Positions 8,984 through 17,973 of a stretch of DNA of 64,000 bases are shown here, piece by piece. This DNA comes from Croceicoccus ponticola. Its GTDB lineage: Bacteria > Pseudomonadota > Alphaproteobacteria > Sphingomonadales > Sphingomonadaceae. The stretch's first letter is position 1; each line of letters begins with the position of its first letter. Location: positions 1 through 64,000 of the forward strand of contig NZ_RXOL01000002.1 of the NCBI RefSeq assembly GCF_004004515.1, written 5' to 3'. Both the position numbers and the translations under genes were made by a program. The notes beneath the pieces were generated by a model. That model did not search any database and was not told the DNA's origin. It saw only the letters and a program-made list of their open reading frames with translations.

Positions 8984-9155
8984 TCCCTTCCTCCAGCCTC
9001 AGGTCTAGCACACAAGTCTAGCCTGATTTCGCGTTTCGTCAAAACAGGCCTCTGCCCGTCAACATGCAAGTTCTTGATTTGGATGGCTCTGGTCAAGGTT
9101 GCATCCAGAACGTAACCCTGCGACTAATCGGCAACGCATTGATGGGGCAGGTTAA

Positions 9156-9332
9156 ATGAAGACTAATGCTCAAGAGCATTCGGACGAACGTGCAGAACTG
9201 CATTTTCTTGCAGCGCTGCTGGAGGAGCTCATGAGAGCTCTCCACACCAATGGCCTTATGACAAGAGATGAACTTCAGGCGATTGAGAACGCCGTGCATG
9301 ACCGGACCGGCGTCTCTCCGCGGGCCTGGTAA
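9156..9332 (+). CDS. Small acidic hypothetical protein (58 residues)
   Basis: ATG at 9156, preceded by GGGGCAGG with suitable spacing, stop TAA at 9330. The product is helical and rich in Glu, Leu and Ala (LHFLAALLEELMRALHTNG), without membrane segments or Cys. It lies alone between the receiver-EAL pair (opposite strand) and the second diguanylate cyclase. No family is recognised. The ribosome site and clean amphipathic pattern favour a real gene, perhaps an adaptor of the signalling cluster. Confidence 0.5.
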   Translation: MKTNAQEHSDERAELHFLAALLEELMRALHTNGLMTRDELQAIENAVHDRTGVSPRAW

Positions 9333-9429
9333 TAAGGTCTCCGCTGAGAGACGTTATTGCACATTTGGACAGGGCAAAAACCAACTTCTATCGACAGAAT
9401 ATTAACCTTAAGCGCCCATTCTCGGGCGA

Positions 9430-10320
9430 ATGAAACAGACCAATCACATCTCTCACAAGATCCTGACATCAGCAGCTGAATTGCCAACAGGGATTGGCTC
9501 GCGGGCACGCCCCGCGAATGTGGCGATAATTGCAGGTACCACGTTTGTGCTTCTGTCGGTTCTCGCCATGACCGGCGTCATTCCGGCGATGGTGTCCTCG
9601 GTATGCCTTATGGCTGCAGCTCTTTTGATACGCTGGAATTGTGGTCATTTTGCAGGAAGACTGGCGTCACTGGTAGGCATTGCGACGATCATTACAACGG
9701 CGCTAGTCCATCGCGTTCCCCTGCTCGATATGATCAGCATCGGTGCGGTATTATTAGCTTCGGCAGAATGGATGGGTTCATTAAGGCGCTCTTTTGAGGC
9801 TGAAAAGACGGCGGCAGATTTTGATGCTCTGACTGGTGCTGTGAGCCACTATGCCCTTCACCGAATCCTCGTCTCGGAGCTGGATCAGGTTCGACAGGGA
9901 TCGCAGCGAATTGCCCTGCTTTTTCTCGATCTCGATAACTTCAAGGAAGTGAATGACCGGGAGGGTCATGCTGCTGGCGATGCCGTCCTGAAGCGTCTGG
10001 TAGCGCGAACTTCAGAGGTGATCGGACCGGCCAACCTGATCGCACGGCTTGGCGGTGACGAATTTCTCATTCTCCTTAGGGGTGTCGCTAGCGAGAGAGA
10101 TGTCCAACAGATGGGTTCGGAGTTGGGCCGCGCTGCATCTTTTGCCAAACCCGGCCTGACCGCCAGCATCGGTGGATTAGTACTCGACAGCCGATCCAAA
10201 CAGGGTCTCGACCGCATTCTTTCAGAAGCCGACAGCCTCATGTACGCCGTGAAACGTGATGGCAAAGCAAGTCATAGAATTGTTAAATTTGATGCCCCTG
10301 AATTGGTTCTGGCTGCGTAG
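9430..10320 (+). CDS. Diguanylate cyclase (GGDEF) with membrane N-terminus
   Basis: 296 residues. Residues about 30-115 are hydrophobic with several predicted membrane spans; the GGDEF domain fills the rest, with DLDNFKEVND, ARLGGDEFLIL and a C-terminal SLMYAVKRDGK. The catalytic signature is intact. The position five residues before GGDEF reads GPAN, so the RxxD product-inhibition site seen in the cyclase at 3113-4075 is missing. It may be free of that feedback. Confidence 0.85.
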   Translation: MKQTNHISHKILTSAAELPTGIGSRARPANVAIIAGTTFVLLSVLAMTGVIPAMVSSVCLMAAALLIRWNCGHFAGRLASLVGIATIITTALVHRVPLLDMISIGAVLLASAEWMGSLRRSFEAEKTAADFDALTGAVSHYALHRILVSELDQVRQGSQRIALLFLDLDNFKEVNDREGHAAGDAVLKRLVARTSEVIGPANLIARLGGDEFLILLRGVASERDVQQMGSELGRAASFAKPGLTASIGGLVLDSRSKQGLDRILSEADSLMYAVKRDGKASHRIVKFDAPELVLAA

Positions 10321-11129
10321 ATTATCGTGCGCCGGACGTCAGATCATTACACGGGAGCGCCGCAAGGGAAGAGTCTGCCTCCCGCAAGCGATCGCATGCT
10401 CGAATCGCGTTGGATATTTTGATCGGCTCGTTGCTCGTATGAGCTGCCCTTATCGCGCTGGCCATTGCGTCGCTGATACTAAGCATATGATATGGCATGC
10501 TGTTCAATGACTTACGTCATGGTGCCGCTTGAGAATTATGATAGCGGCAGGGGCACTCTTCACTCTTGCAGCCATGACAGGTGGGAATTCCAGCATGGCA
10601 AATGCTGAGGTGGGCGGAGGCCAGCATTGTCTATTTACCGGCACGGTGAGGGCACTGAACTGAGTACAGGGGGGAAACACCGTTCAGTACGGTGTCCACA
10701 ATCCAGCGCCCTCTCGTCTGTATAACTTCACCCTCCAAAGCAATGGTTAACTAAGCAAATTTAGTCCGTTTGCTAAACCCATCAGCAAACCACTTATACC
10801 CTCTTCAAAAGGCAGGATCCAAAGCCGGTTATTGATAGGTAATAGCTGACGAACCCGCCTTGGATGCTCAACAAGAAGAACAAGCCATGGCAAGCAGGTG
10901 GAGAACTTTGCAATAGCTGAGATAGCTGCCGTTGCTTTGACCGCCTCCGATGGTGCAGAAGCTCAAATGCCACACGGACATCCCAAATCGGCCAGTTACT
11001 GGCCTGCCTGCCAATTCGCACTTCGCGCTCCGCTCTTAGGGTTTGGAGGGTCGCTTTCGTTTGGCTAATTAGCGCGGGAATAGTGAACTGACCTCGAAAC
11101 CTGGACTTCAAACGAGGATCGAATTAACG
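10321..11129. other. Gene-poor stretch with possible tiny ORFs only
   Basis: About 0.8 kb without a convincing gene. A 41-codon frame at 10538-10663 (+) has a hydrophobic, signal-like start but no clear ribosome site. A 61-codon frame at 10322-10507 (-) would need a TTG start. Neither matches a family I recognise. Base composition is lower in GC than the cluster to the right, and the stretch looks like decayed DNA. Confidence 0.4.
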
Positions 11130-11228
11130 ATGACTAGGAAGGCCACCCACGACCACCATGGATCCCACACCGGTCGCGGTTTCCGTTACCAAGACGCCGT
11201 GGCTGTCATGCTGGCTCTTCGGATCTGA
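11130..11228 (+). pseudogene. Relic of the first 32 codons of a DUF4297/STAND-type gene
   Basis: ATG at 11130 opens a 32-codon frame ending in TGA at 11226. Its GRGFRYQDAV motif matches exactly the same motif at residues 32-41 of the nuclease-STAND protein at 25465-27324, with GS-x-x before it in both, and similarity continues for a few residues (VMLAL against AWLAV). The ten bases AGGATCGAAT lie just upstream of both start codons. Sequence after the stop does not resemble the family. It is the stub of a deleted second copy, in opposite orientation to the intact operon. Confidence 0.65.
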
Positions 11229-11544
11229 GCGAAGCTCGACCCCGTCGCGAGGTGCTGTCAAAGCTAATGCACCGCCGTTTTCCATTTTGGTTAGAACACA
11301 ATTCAATGGGAGAGAAGTCGTGCTTTGATCATGTCATGAATCATCGATGTTCCACTTAGAGAATCGTTTAAGCCGCGCCAGAATCGATGATTTGGACGGC
11401 AACGACCCAAAATGCGGTTAGTTTGACCGTGCCCCGCTGGCTGGTTTGCGCGTTCTGGGGATGCTCGCACTCTACCCTGTCCCGTGCATTCCGCCAATCG
11501 GTGCATTAGCTTTGAGAGCACCGAAAACTGGCCTTGCCCACGCT
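11229..11544. other. Non-coding stretch downstream of hupE-like gene
   Basis: About 0.3 kb between the DUF4297 relic and the end of the HupE-like gene. I see no credible gene or strong terminator. The junction between defence-type DNA and the high-GC TonB/DUF3604 cluster lies within or near it. Confidence 0.35.
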
Positions 11545-12525
11545 TCAAACGATGGCGACGGCACGCTCCACAAACCAGAATGCGCCCAGCGCGCCACTGG
11601 CGAAGACGGTCGCAGTGCGGGCGCGCAGTACCCACGCACGGTCCGCACGCAATCGCGCGGCGGTGACCGACGCCAGCCGCCACAGCGCGAACAACGCGGT
11701 GATGAAAGCAATCTGCCCCGCTTCGACACCGAGGTTGAAGATTAGGACTGCGGGCAGCGCCGCATCGTCGGGCACGCCGATCGACGAAAGGAACCCGGCA
11801 AAGCCAAAGCCGTGTAACAGGCCGATCCCGGCCGCGACCAGCACCGGGCGGCGTCCCAACAGCCACCCCACTTCGCCGCGTAGGAAGGCGGCCGCCATGA
11901 CGACGATGGATAACGCGATCAGCGCCTCGACCGGCGCGGGCGGCAAGCCAAGACCCGCGACGCTGAGCAGCAAGGTAATGGAGTGCCCGATAGTAAAGCC
12001 GGTTACCGTCAACAGGACCATGCGCGCCGACGAGCAGAGGGCAAGCAGGCACACCAGGAAGAGCAGGTGATCGATCCCGCCGAGGATGTGGTCAATCCCG
12101 GCGAGGAAAAAGCTGGCAAGCGATGGTGCGGCATCGGCAGCCGGAACAGTGAGTACCAGATCGTCGGGGGCATACAATTCGCCGGCCCCCGTGTCGGAAC
12201 CGGTACCCTTTCCGTAGCGCAGCATCGTCGAGACAGCAGGATTGAACAGTGGATAGTGTATAGTGACATCGCGCCCGGCCAGCGACCGGGCGCAGGTGAC
12301 AGGACGAGACGAACCGGCCTCGACACGGGCTGGCGAGCAATCGCCTGGCAGGATGACGACCGGCAGGTTGCCTGCGGGCAGCGAGTCAGGGGCCACCACG
12401 CGCACAGATGCGGATCGCGAGGTCCGCTGCTCGATCTCAACGACCAGTGGTCTGATTTCGTGAGCGATTGCGGGGGCGGCAACGAGGCCAAGCATGGCTG
12501 CCACCCGGACGAGAACGTGTCTCAC
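11545..12525 (-). CDS. HupE/UreJ-family membrane protein
   Basis: 326 residues: a signal peptide (cleavage after AIAHE-type start), a periplasmic domain of about 140 residues, then six or so membrane helices. The family signatures GIDHILGGIDHLLF, GHSITLL and LHGFGFAG are present. HupE/UreJ proteins are thought to move or bind divalent metal (nickel or others), but many sphingomonad members sit away from hydrogenase or urease genes, as here. Its start overlaps the stop of the PpiC-type gene (ATGA). The cluster suggests a role with the TonB receptor rather than nickel enzymes. Confidence 0.8.
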   Translation of the reverse strand: MRHVLVRVAAMLGLVAAPAIAHEIRPLVVEIEQRTSRSASVRVVAPDSLPAGNLPVVILPGDCSPARVEAGSSRPVTCARSLAGRDVTIHYPLFNPAVSTMLRYGKGTGSDTGAGELYAPDDLVLTVPAADAAPSLASFFLAGIDHILGGIDHLLFLVCLLALCSSARMVLLTVTGFTIGHSITLLLSVAGLGLPPAPVEALIALSIVVMAAAFLRGEVGWLLGRRPVLVAAGIGLLHGFGFAGFLSSIGVPDDAALPAVLIFNLGVEAGQIAFITALFALWRLASVTAARLRADRAWVLRARTATVFASGALGAFWFVERAVAIV

Positions 12526-13391
12526 CGCCCGGACTTCCTGCGTACCGTGTCGTCATAGACAATGTCGTATTCGGCAAGGACCCCGGCGATTTTCCTGTCT
12601 TTCGCTACCCGCACCCGTTCGCGCGCGATGGCGTCGCGGATCCCGGGCGCCGCTAGCTCAACCGTGGGCATGGAACCGGATGTCCGCTCGTCGAGGATGA
12701 CGAAGTGGGCGCCCCATTTCGATGTAACCGGGCCGCTCCAGATGCCGACAGGCAAGGTCTCGAGGGCTTCGGCAAACTCCGCGCCGAAAGTATCGGCGAG
12801 GCGGTCCTCCGCTGCATCGCGCCACTCGCGCTCATACGCGAAGCGGTCGCCCAAGGCGCGCCAGTTGGCGCCTGCGCGCAGACGGGCCAGGACGTCGACC
12901 CCGACGCTGCCCGGCGCTTGCCGGAGGTAGACGTGCCTCAGGTCATAACGCGAACCGGTGGCCAGCGTGTCGCGATGCCGGGCGTAATAACGTGCAACTT
13001 CCGCGTCAGTGATGGGACCGGCATCCTGCCCGCTTTCCGCCTCGAGGAGGTATTCCATCTGCGTGACCAGCCTGCGCCGGGCCACGTAATCGTTTCGGTC
13101 AAGTCCGAGCGCACGACCCTTGCGGACCAGTGCCTCTTCCTCGACATATTCGTCGGCCAGCGCCGCCAGTTCCTCACCCGACAGGGCATCGAGCCGCTCG
13201 CGGAAGCGCGGCGCGTCGAATGCGCGGTGCCGGTACTGCAGGAAGCGCACGAGCGCATCCTCATCGACAACAATAGCATCCGCTGCGTCGGCGCGATCCA
13301 CCAAGTGATCCGCGCCGAACAGGAGCACGCCCGCAAGCAGCAACTGCACGAGCGGTTCGCGCAGAGCCCGCCTCGCCCGTGAAGTTGCCAT
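12522..13391 (-). CDS. PpiC-type (parvulin) peptidyl-prolyl isomerase, membrane-anchored
   Basis: 289 residues: an N-terminal hydrophobic anchor (LVQLLLAGVLLFGADHLV), a helical SurA/PpiD-like arm, and a parvulin-like domain at about 130-245 (GSRYDLRHVYL ... FGAEFAEALETLPVGIWSGPVTSKWGAHFVILDE). It is probably a periplasmic foldase. It lies 20 bp after the TonB receptor gene and overlaps the HupE-like gene, so it may fold one of those two partners. Catalytic parvulin residues are only partly recognisable, so chaperone activity alone is possible. Confidence 0.75.
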   Translation of the reverse strand: MATSRARRALREPLVQLLLAGVLLFGADHLVDRADAADAIVVDEDALVRFLQYRHRAFDAPRFRERLDALSGEELAALADEYVEEEALVRKGRALGLDRNDYVARRRLVTQMEYLLEAESGQDAGPITDAEVARYYARHRDTLATGSRYDLRHVYLRQAPGSVGVDVLARLRAGANWRALGDRFAYEREWRDAAEDRLADTFGAEFAEALETLPVGIWSGPVTSKWGAHFVILDERTSGSMPTVELAAPGIRDAIARERVRVAKDRKIAGVLAEYDIVYDDTVRRKSGR

Positions 13392-13411
13392 CTGCCGCCC
13401 CCGACCCGGCG

Positions 13412-15886
13412 TCAGAACCGCGCGCCGAACTCTACCGACCAGCTCCTCGGCGCGGCATAGCGGTCAGTCGTCCAAAGGTTGCCGACGATCTGGCTCGCCA
13501 CAAGATATCGCTTGTCGGTAAGATTGCGACCGATCAGGCGGACGTAACGGTTCTTGTCCAGATCCGAGAGGGTGAGGGTCGCATTCACCACGGTGCGCGC
13601 GTCGAGGTAGGTGTTGCGGTCCGGCGAGACAACACTCAGGTTGTAAAGGTTGCGCCCCGTATAGCTGACGCTCGCATTGGCGGTGACGAGCGCCGCTTGC
13701 GCGACCTCGGTCTCGTAATTGGCGTTAGCTGTCCACTGCCACTTGGGCGTCCGCTCCAGCGGGGCGGTGGCAAGATCGTATCCGGTCTGCAGCGGCGCTT
13801 CGTAAGTGTCGTAGCTGCCGTCCTGATAGCCGAGCACACCCGACAACGTCAGGCCGGGCGCCAGCCTTCCGGTGAGTTCCGCCTCGATTCCCTTTACCGT
13901 CATCTTTGCCGCATTGACGAAACGGGTCACCTGGAACTGCTGGCCGTTGACGTCGAGCGGGACGTTCAGCTGCTTTTGCACATCGGTATAATCGACGTAA
14001 AAACCGGTGAGATTGAAACGAACGCGATTGTCGAGGAACTGGCTCTTGAGACCCAGTTCGAATGAGTCCGCGATTTCCGGGTCGGTCGGCTGCGCGGCGG
14101 CGGCAAAGGCGTCGAGATTTGTGCCGAAGGGCGCGAATGTGCCGATCTGGTCGTTGAAGCCGCCGCTCTTGAAGCCTCGGGAATAGCTGGCGTAGGTAAA
14201 GATGTCGGGCGTGATGTCATAACCCAGCGAAACGCGCCAGGTCGGTTCCGACCATTTCCTCTGCGCCTCGACAACGCCGGCGGGGTATTGTTCGAAGTCG
14301 GCCATGTCGAGCAGGTTGTCGATGTCGCGCCACGTGAACGTCGGATCGGGCGTGCCCAAAAGGTTCTGCACAAAGATCTGTTGGCGGCCCTGCCAGTCCT
14401 TTTTCTCCCACGTGTAGCGTCCGCCTGCGGTGAGATGCAGACGATCAGTGAGGTCCCAGTTCGCCTCTGCGAACAGAGCCTTCACGTCACCCTTTTGCCG
14501 GTTGCACAGGACAAAGGGGTTCTCGTTCCACGGGCCAAAGGGAGTGCTGCCCCCGGCAAGGTCCTGGAAACCGAGCAGCTGCGCGACGCAGAACCTGATC
14601 GTATCGCGTGCATAGAAAGCGCCGGTCACGAAGTTGAGCGGACCGTCGAGCTCGCTGGCGTAGCGAACTTCCTGCTGGAAAGTCTTGTGGCGGTCGGTCC
14701 GGTTAAGGTCGAACAATGAAAGGATCTGACCACCGGCCGACATGGGCGAGACCGAATTTGCGCTGTTGGCCAGTCGCGAATACTGGTCACGATAGCCGGT
14801 GATCGACGAGATCGTGCCGGCACCGGTCCTGTAATCGACATTAAGATAGTAGCCATCGACGTTGATACGGTGACCGTCGTCCGCATCGACCAGATAACCA
14901 TCGCGATCGCTGACCCCGCCGAAGTCGAGCGGATCGCCGTCGATTTCCTGAGACAGGCCGAGTCGCGCGAAGAGGAAGGTGCTCCCCAACGGGGTGTTGT
15001 GGACCGACGCGGGGCCCTCCGAACGGTCGCGCAAAACCTCGTATTGCAACAGCGCGGAGAGGTCGTCGTTCGGCTCCCACAACAGTTTGGCACGACCGTT
15101 GAGGACGTCCTTGCCGCCAACGCGGCGCCCGTCGCCTTCGCCCTCAAGCCCGTTCCACGGATTGGGCCCGAAGCCGGTGATCGGACCGTAGCTGAATCCG
15201 TTTCGCATGTGGCCATCGGACTTGGCGTAGCTGGCGACCAGCCGCAGGGCGAGAGTGTCGCCGAGCAGTGGCACGTTGAACGCGCCGTTGAGGTCGATCG
15301 TATCGAAACTGCCGTAACGCACTTGCGCCTCGCCACCGAACTGGCCGAGCTCTGGACGCTTGGTGCGCACGGTAACCGCGCCGCCTGTGGTGTTCTTGCC
15401 GAACAGCGTGCCCTGCGGCCCGCGCAGAACCTCGATCTGTTCGATGTCGAAGGTGTCGAGAAGCTGAGTCTGAATGCTGGGGACGACAAAATCGTCGACC
15501 AGCACGGCGACCGGCGCTTCGAAGTACACGATGATATTCGTCTGGCCGGTGCCGCGCATCGCAAAGGAGGCGGCGTTGTAGCCGGGGATCTCGGCAGCCG
15601 AGAAATTGGGAGTGAACTTCGCCAGATCGCCAAGGTCCTGCGGTGCCGCGCTTTCAATCAGTTCTCGGTTGACGGCGGAGACCGCGACCGGCGTGTCCTG
15701 CAGCGAACTGGCCCGGCGGGTGGCGCTGACAATGATCTCGGATAATTCATGCGAATTAGGAGTGACCGACTCGCCAGACTCACTCGAATCTGCCGCTGCA
15801 GGATCCTGCGCCAAAGCGGGGGCAGACATTAGCGATAAAATCATTGTTGATACGACAGTTAGATACAGCTTGGCCTTCCGGTTCAT
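13412..15886 (-). CDS. TonB-dependent outer-membrane receptor
   Basis: 824 residues from the ATG at 15886, which has a strong GGGAGGG ribosome site; a longer frame to 15937 lacks one. Signal peptide (MILSLMSAPALAQ), TonB box-like EIIVSATRR, plug domain (about 55-165, with VLRGPQGTLFGKNTTGGAV), then a beta-barrel ending in Phe (SVEFGARF). It is of the large sphingomonad receptor type that imports organic nutrients rather than classical siderophores. First gene of a three-gene operon and divergent from the DUF3604 gene, so its substrate is probably what the DUF3604 protein processes. Substrate unknown. Confidence 0.92.
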   Translation of the reverse strand: MNRKAKLYLTVVSTMILSLMSAPALAQDPAAADSSESGESVTPNSHELSEIIVSATRRASSLQDTPVAVSAVNRELIESAAPQDLGDLAKFTPNFSAAEIPGYNAASFAMRGTGQTNIIVYFEAPVAVLVDDFVVPSIQTQLLDTFDIEQIEVLRGPQGTLFGKNTTGGAVTVRTKRPELGQFGGEAQVRYGSFDTIDLNGAFNVPLLGDTLALRLVASYAKSDGHMRNGFSYGPITGFGPNPWNGLEGEGDGRRVGGKDVLNGRAKLLWEPNDDLSALLQYEVLRDRSEGPASVHNTPLGSTFLFARLGLSQEIDGDPLDFGGVSDRDGYLVDADDGHRINVDGYYLNVDYRTGAGTISSITGYRDQYSRLANSANSVSPMSAGGQILSLFDLNRTDRHKTFQQEVRYASELDGPLNFVTGAFYARDTIRFCVAQLLGFQDLAGGSTPFGPWNENPFVLCNRQKGDVKALFAEANWDLTDRLHLTAGGRYTWEKKDWQGRQQIFVQNLLGTPDPTFTWRDIDNLLDMADFEQYPAGVVEAQRKWSEPTWRVSLGYDITPDIFTYASYSRGFKSGGFNDQIGTFAPFGTNLDAFAAAAQPTDPEIADSFELGLKSQFLDNRVRFNLTGFYVDYTDVQKQLNVPLDVNGQQFQVTRFVNAAKMTVKGIEAELTGRLAPGLTLSGVLGYQDGSYDTYEAPLQTGYDLATAPLERTPKWQWTANANYETEVAQAALVTANASVSYTGRNLYNLSVVSPDRNTYLDARTVVNATLTLSDLDKNRYVRLIGRNLTDKRYLVASQIVGNLWTTDRYAAPRSWSVEFGARF

Positions 15887-15971
15887 AAATCCCTCCCTTA
15901 GGATTTGAGCATCAGCCTTGTCATGCGCGGTGCGCAAACTCCGCCTTCTGCCCTCGTGTTAATTCGTTTGA

Positions 15972-15995
15972 CTTATCGTACCGCCCGGCGATAAG
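15972..15995. promoter_or_regulatory. Inverted repeat, candidate TetR operator in divergent promoter
   Basis: CTTATCG-N10-CGATAAG is a perfect 7-bp inverted repeat in the intergenic region between the TonB receptor gene (start 15886) and the DUF3604 gene (start 16039). Size and symmetry suit a TetR-family dimer. The only TetR gene in the window is the second gene of the rightward operon, so it would sit where both arms can be repressed together. Binding itself is inference. Confidence 0.5.
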
Positions 15996-16038
15996 CAAGA
16001 AACAATCACAGCTGACTGAAAGCGAGGGGATCGGAACA

Positions 16039-17952
16039 ATGAAGAGGCTATGGCTAACGGCTCCCGCCATTCCCGCCGTCATGGCCTGGGCTTTTGTTGC
16101 CCATCAGGGCCAGGCCGCCCGTACAGATCAGGCGATTACCGCAAGCGCAGGTCCCGCCGCGGATCCGGGCACCTATTCGCCGCCCGCGCGCTCGGACAAA
16201 CCCGAGAGGGTGTTCTTCGGCAACGTCCACCTCCACACCCGCAATTCGGCCGATTCCTTCATTCTCGGCGAAGTGAACGCGACGCCTGAAATGGCCTATC
16301 GGTTTGCGCGGGGTGAGCGGGTCATGTCGACCAACGGCCTGCCTGTACAATTGCGCGAGCCACTCGATTTTCTCGCGGTCTCCGACCATGCGGAGTACAT
16401 GGGCCTTCTCTCGGGCATTGCCGACGGCGATTCCGCTGCTCGAGACACACCGCTTGGTGAGCGCTGGGCCCCGTTAATCCAGTCAGGCGACGGGGCTGAA
16501 CTGATCAGACAGTTCGCCGCAGTTCTCGCCGGCGAAGGCAATACCAACCGTCTTCCCGATTCCTTTCGCAGGTCAGTCTGGGAAACGGCCACCAAAGTCG
16601 CGGACCGCTTCAACCGACCCGGCGAGTTCACGACCTTCTCCGCGTACGAATGGTCGTCCCAACCGGGCGGGAACAATCTGCACCGCGTCGTCCTGTTCGG
16701 GGACGGGGCGGACAAGGTATCGCGAATCGTCCCCTTCTCTTCGCAGGAAAGCGACGATCCCGAGCGGCTCTGGGATGCTCTTGCGGATTATGAAAACCTT
16801 ACGGGTGGAAGCGTCCTTGCCATCCCCCATAATTCGAATGTCAGCAATGGCATGATGTTTGCGCCGCGCACGTTGACCGGCAAACCGCTTGATGCGGACT
16901 ACGCCCGCCGCCGGGCGAAGTGGGAGCCCGTCATCGAGGTAACCCAAACCAAAGGCGACAGTGAGGCACATCCCTACCTGTCGCCGAACGACGAATTCGC
17001 GGACTACGAGACCTGGGATAAGTACAACATTATCATGTCGCAGCCCAAGGAACCGTGGATGCTGCAGTATGAATACGCCCGCTCTGCCCTGAAGATCGGG
17101 CTGGCCTACCGTCGATCGATGGGCGAGAACCCCTTCAAGTTCGGCCTCACCGGCGCCACCGACGGTCATACCGGCCTGTCCACGACCCGCAACGACAACT
17201 TCTTCGGGAAGTTTCCAGCCTCGGAGCCCGGTCCGGAGCGGATGAGCAAGCGTGTCGGCGACTTCCTCAACGCGAACTGGATGCTGACCTCGGCCGGACT
17301 GACCGGCGTCTGGGCGCGGGAGAACACGCGCGAGGCGATCTTCGACGCATTCCGGCGTCGCGAGGTCTACGCCACGACCGGCACGCGCATGCGGCTGCGC
17401 TTTTTCGGCGGCTGGGAGTTTTCCCGCGAAGACGTCTTCCACCCCGATTACGAGGATCACGCATATGGCAGGGGCGTGCCCATGGGGAGTGATCTGCCGG
17501 CACCCGGCAAGGCGAAGGCGCCGACGTTTCTCGTCGTCGCGGCGAAGGATCCCAACGGTGCCAACCTCGACCGGATACAGATCGTGAAGGGATGGGTCGG
17601 CAGCGACGGAAGACAGCACGAGAAGGTCTATGACGTCGCGCTGTCGGATGGCCGGCGGGTCGATCCCCGCACCGGCAAGGCGCCACCCGTCCGCAGCACG
17701 GTTGACGTCAAGCGCGCGACCTATACCAACGACGTTGGCGCGGCCGAACTGGCGACATGGTGGCGGGATCCCGATTTCCGCCCGGGTGACGATGCCTTTT
17801 ACTATGTGCGGGTACTGTCAATTCCCGAACCGCGCTGGACAGCCTATGACGCGGCGTATTACGGCATCGAGCCGGGCAAGGACGTACCCCTTGTCACGAC
17901 CGAGCGCGCCTACAGCTCGCCGATCTGGTACACCCCCGCCGGCAGGAAATAG
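16039..17952 (+). CDS. DUF3604-domain (PHP-like) secreted protein
   Basis: 637 residues. An N-terminal hydrophobic stretch ending near GQA is a signal sequence. The family's metal-binding type motifs are present: H64-x-H66 in GNVHLHT, DFLAVSDHAEY, and GATDGHTGLST near the middle. DUF3604 proteins resemble PHP-type phosphoesterases with a bound metal cluster, but no reaction is firmly assigned that I can cite. In sphingomonads they commonly accompany TonB receptors. The gene is followed 21 bp later by the TetR gene. Likely periplasmic hydrolase for the imported substrate. Confidence 0.85.
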   Translation: MKRLWLTAPAIPAVMAWAFVAHQGQAARTDQAITASAGPAADPGTYSPPARSDKPERVFFGNVHLHTRNSADSFILGEVNATPEMAYRFARGERVMSTNGLPVQLREPLDFLAVSDHAEYMGLLSGIADGDSAARDTPLGERWAPLIQSGDGAELIRQFAAVLAGEGNTNRLPDSFRRSVWETATKVADRFNRPGEFTTFSAYEWSSQPGGNNLHRVVLFGDGADKVSRIVPFSSQESDDPERLWDALADYENLTGGSVLAIPHNSNVSNGMMFAPRTLTGKPLDADYARRRAKWEPVIEVTQTKGDSEAHPYLSPNDEFADYETWDKYNIIMSQPKEPWMLQYEYARSALKIGLAYRRSMGENPFKFGLTGATDGHTGLSTTRNDNFFGKFPASEPGPERMSKRVGDFLNANWMLTSAGLTGVWARENTREAIFDAFRRREVYATTGTRMRLRFFGGWEFSREDVFHPDYEDHAYGRGVPMGSDLPAPGKAKAPTFLVVAAKDPNGANLDRIQIVKGWVGSDGRQHEKVYDVALSDGRRVDPRTGKAPPVRSTVDVKRATYTNDVGAAELATWWRDPDFRPGDDAFYYVRVLSIPEPRWTAYDAAYYGIEPGKDVPLVTTERAYSSPIWYTPAGRK

Positions 17953-17973
17953 CGGGGTTCGAGGAGTCCACGT

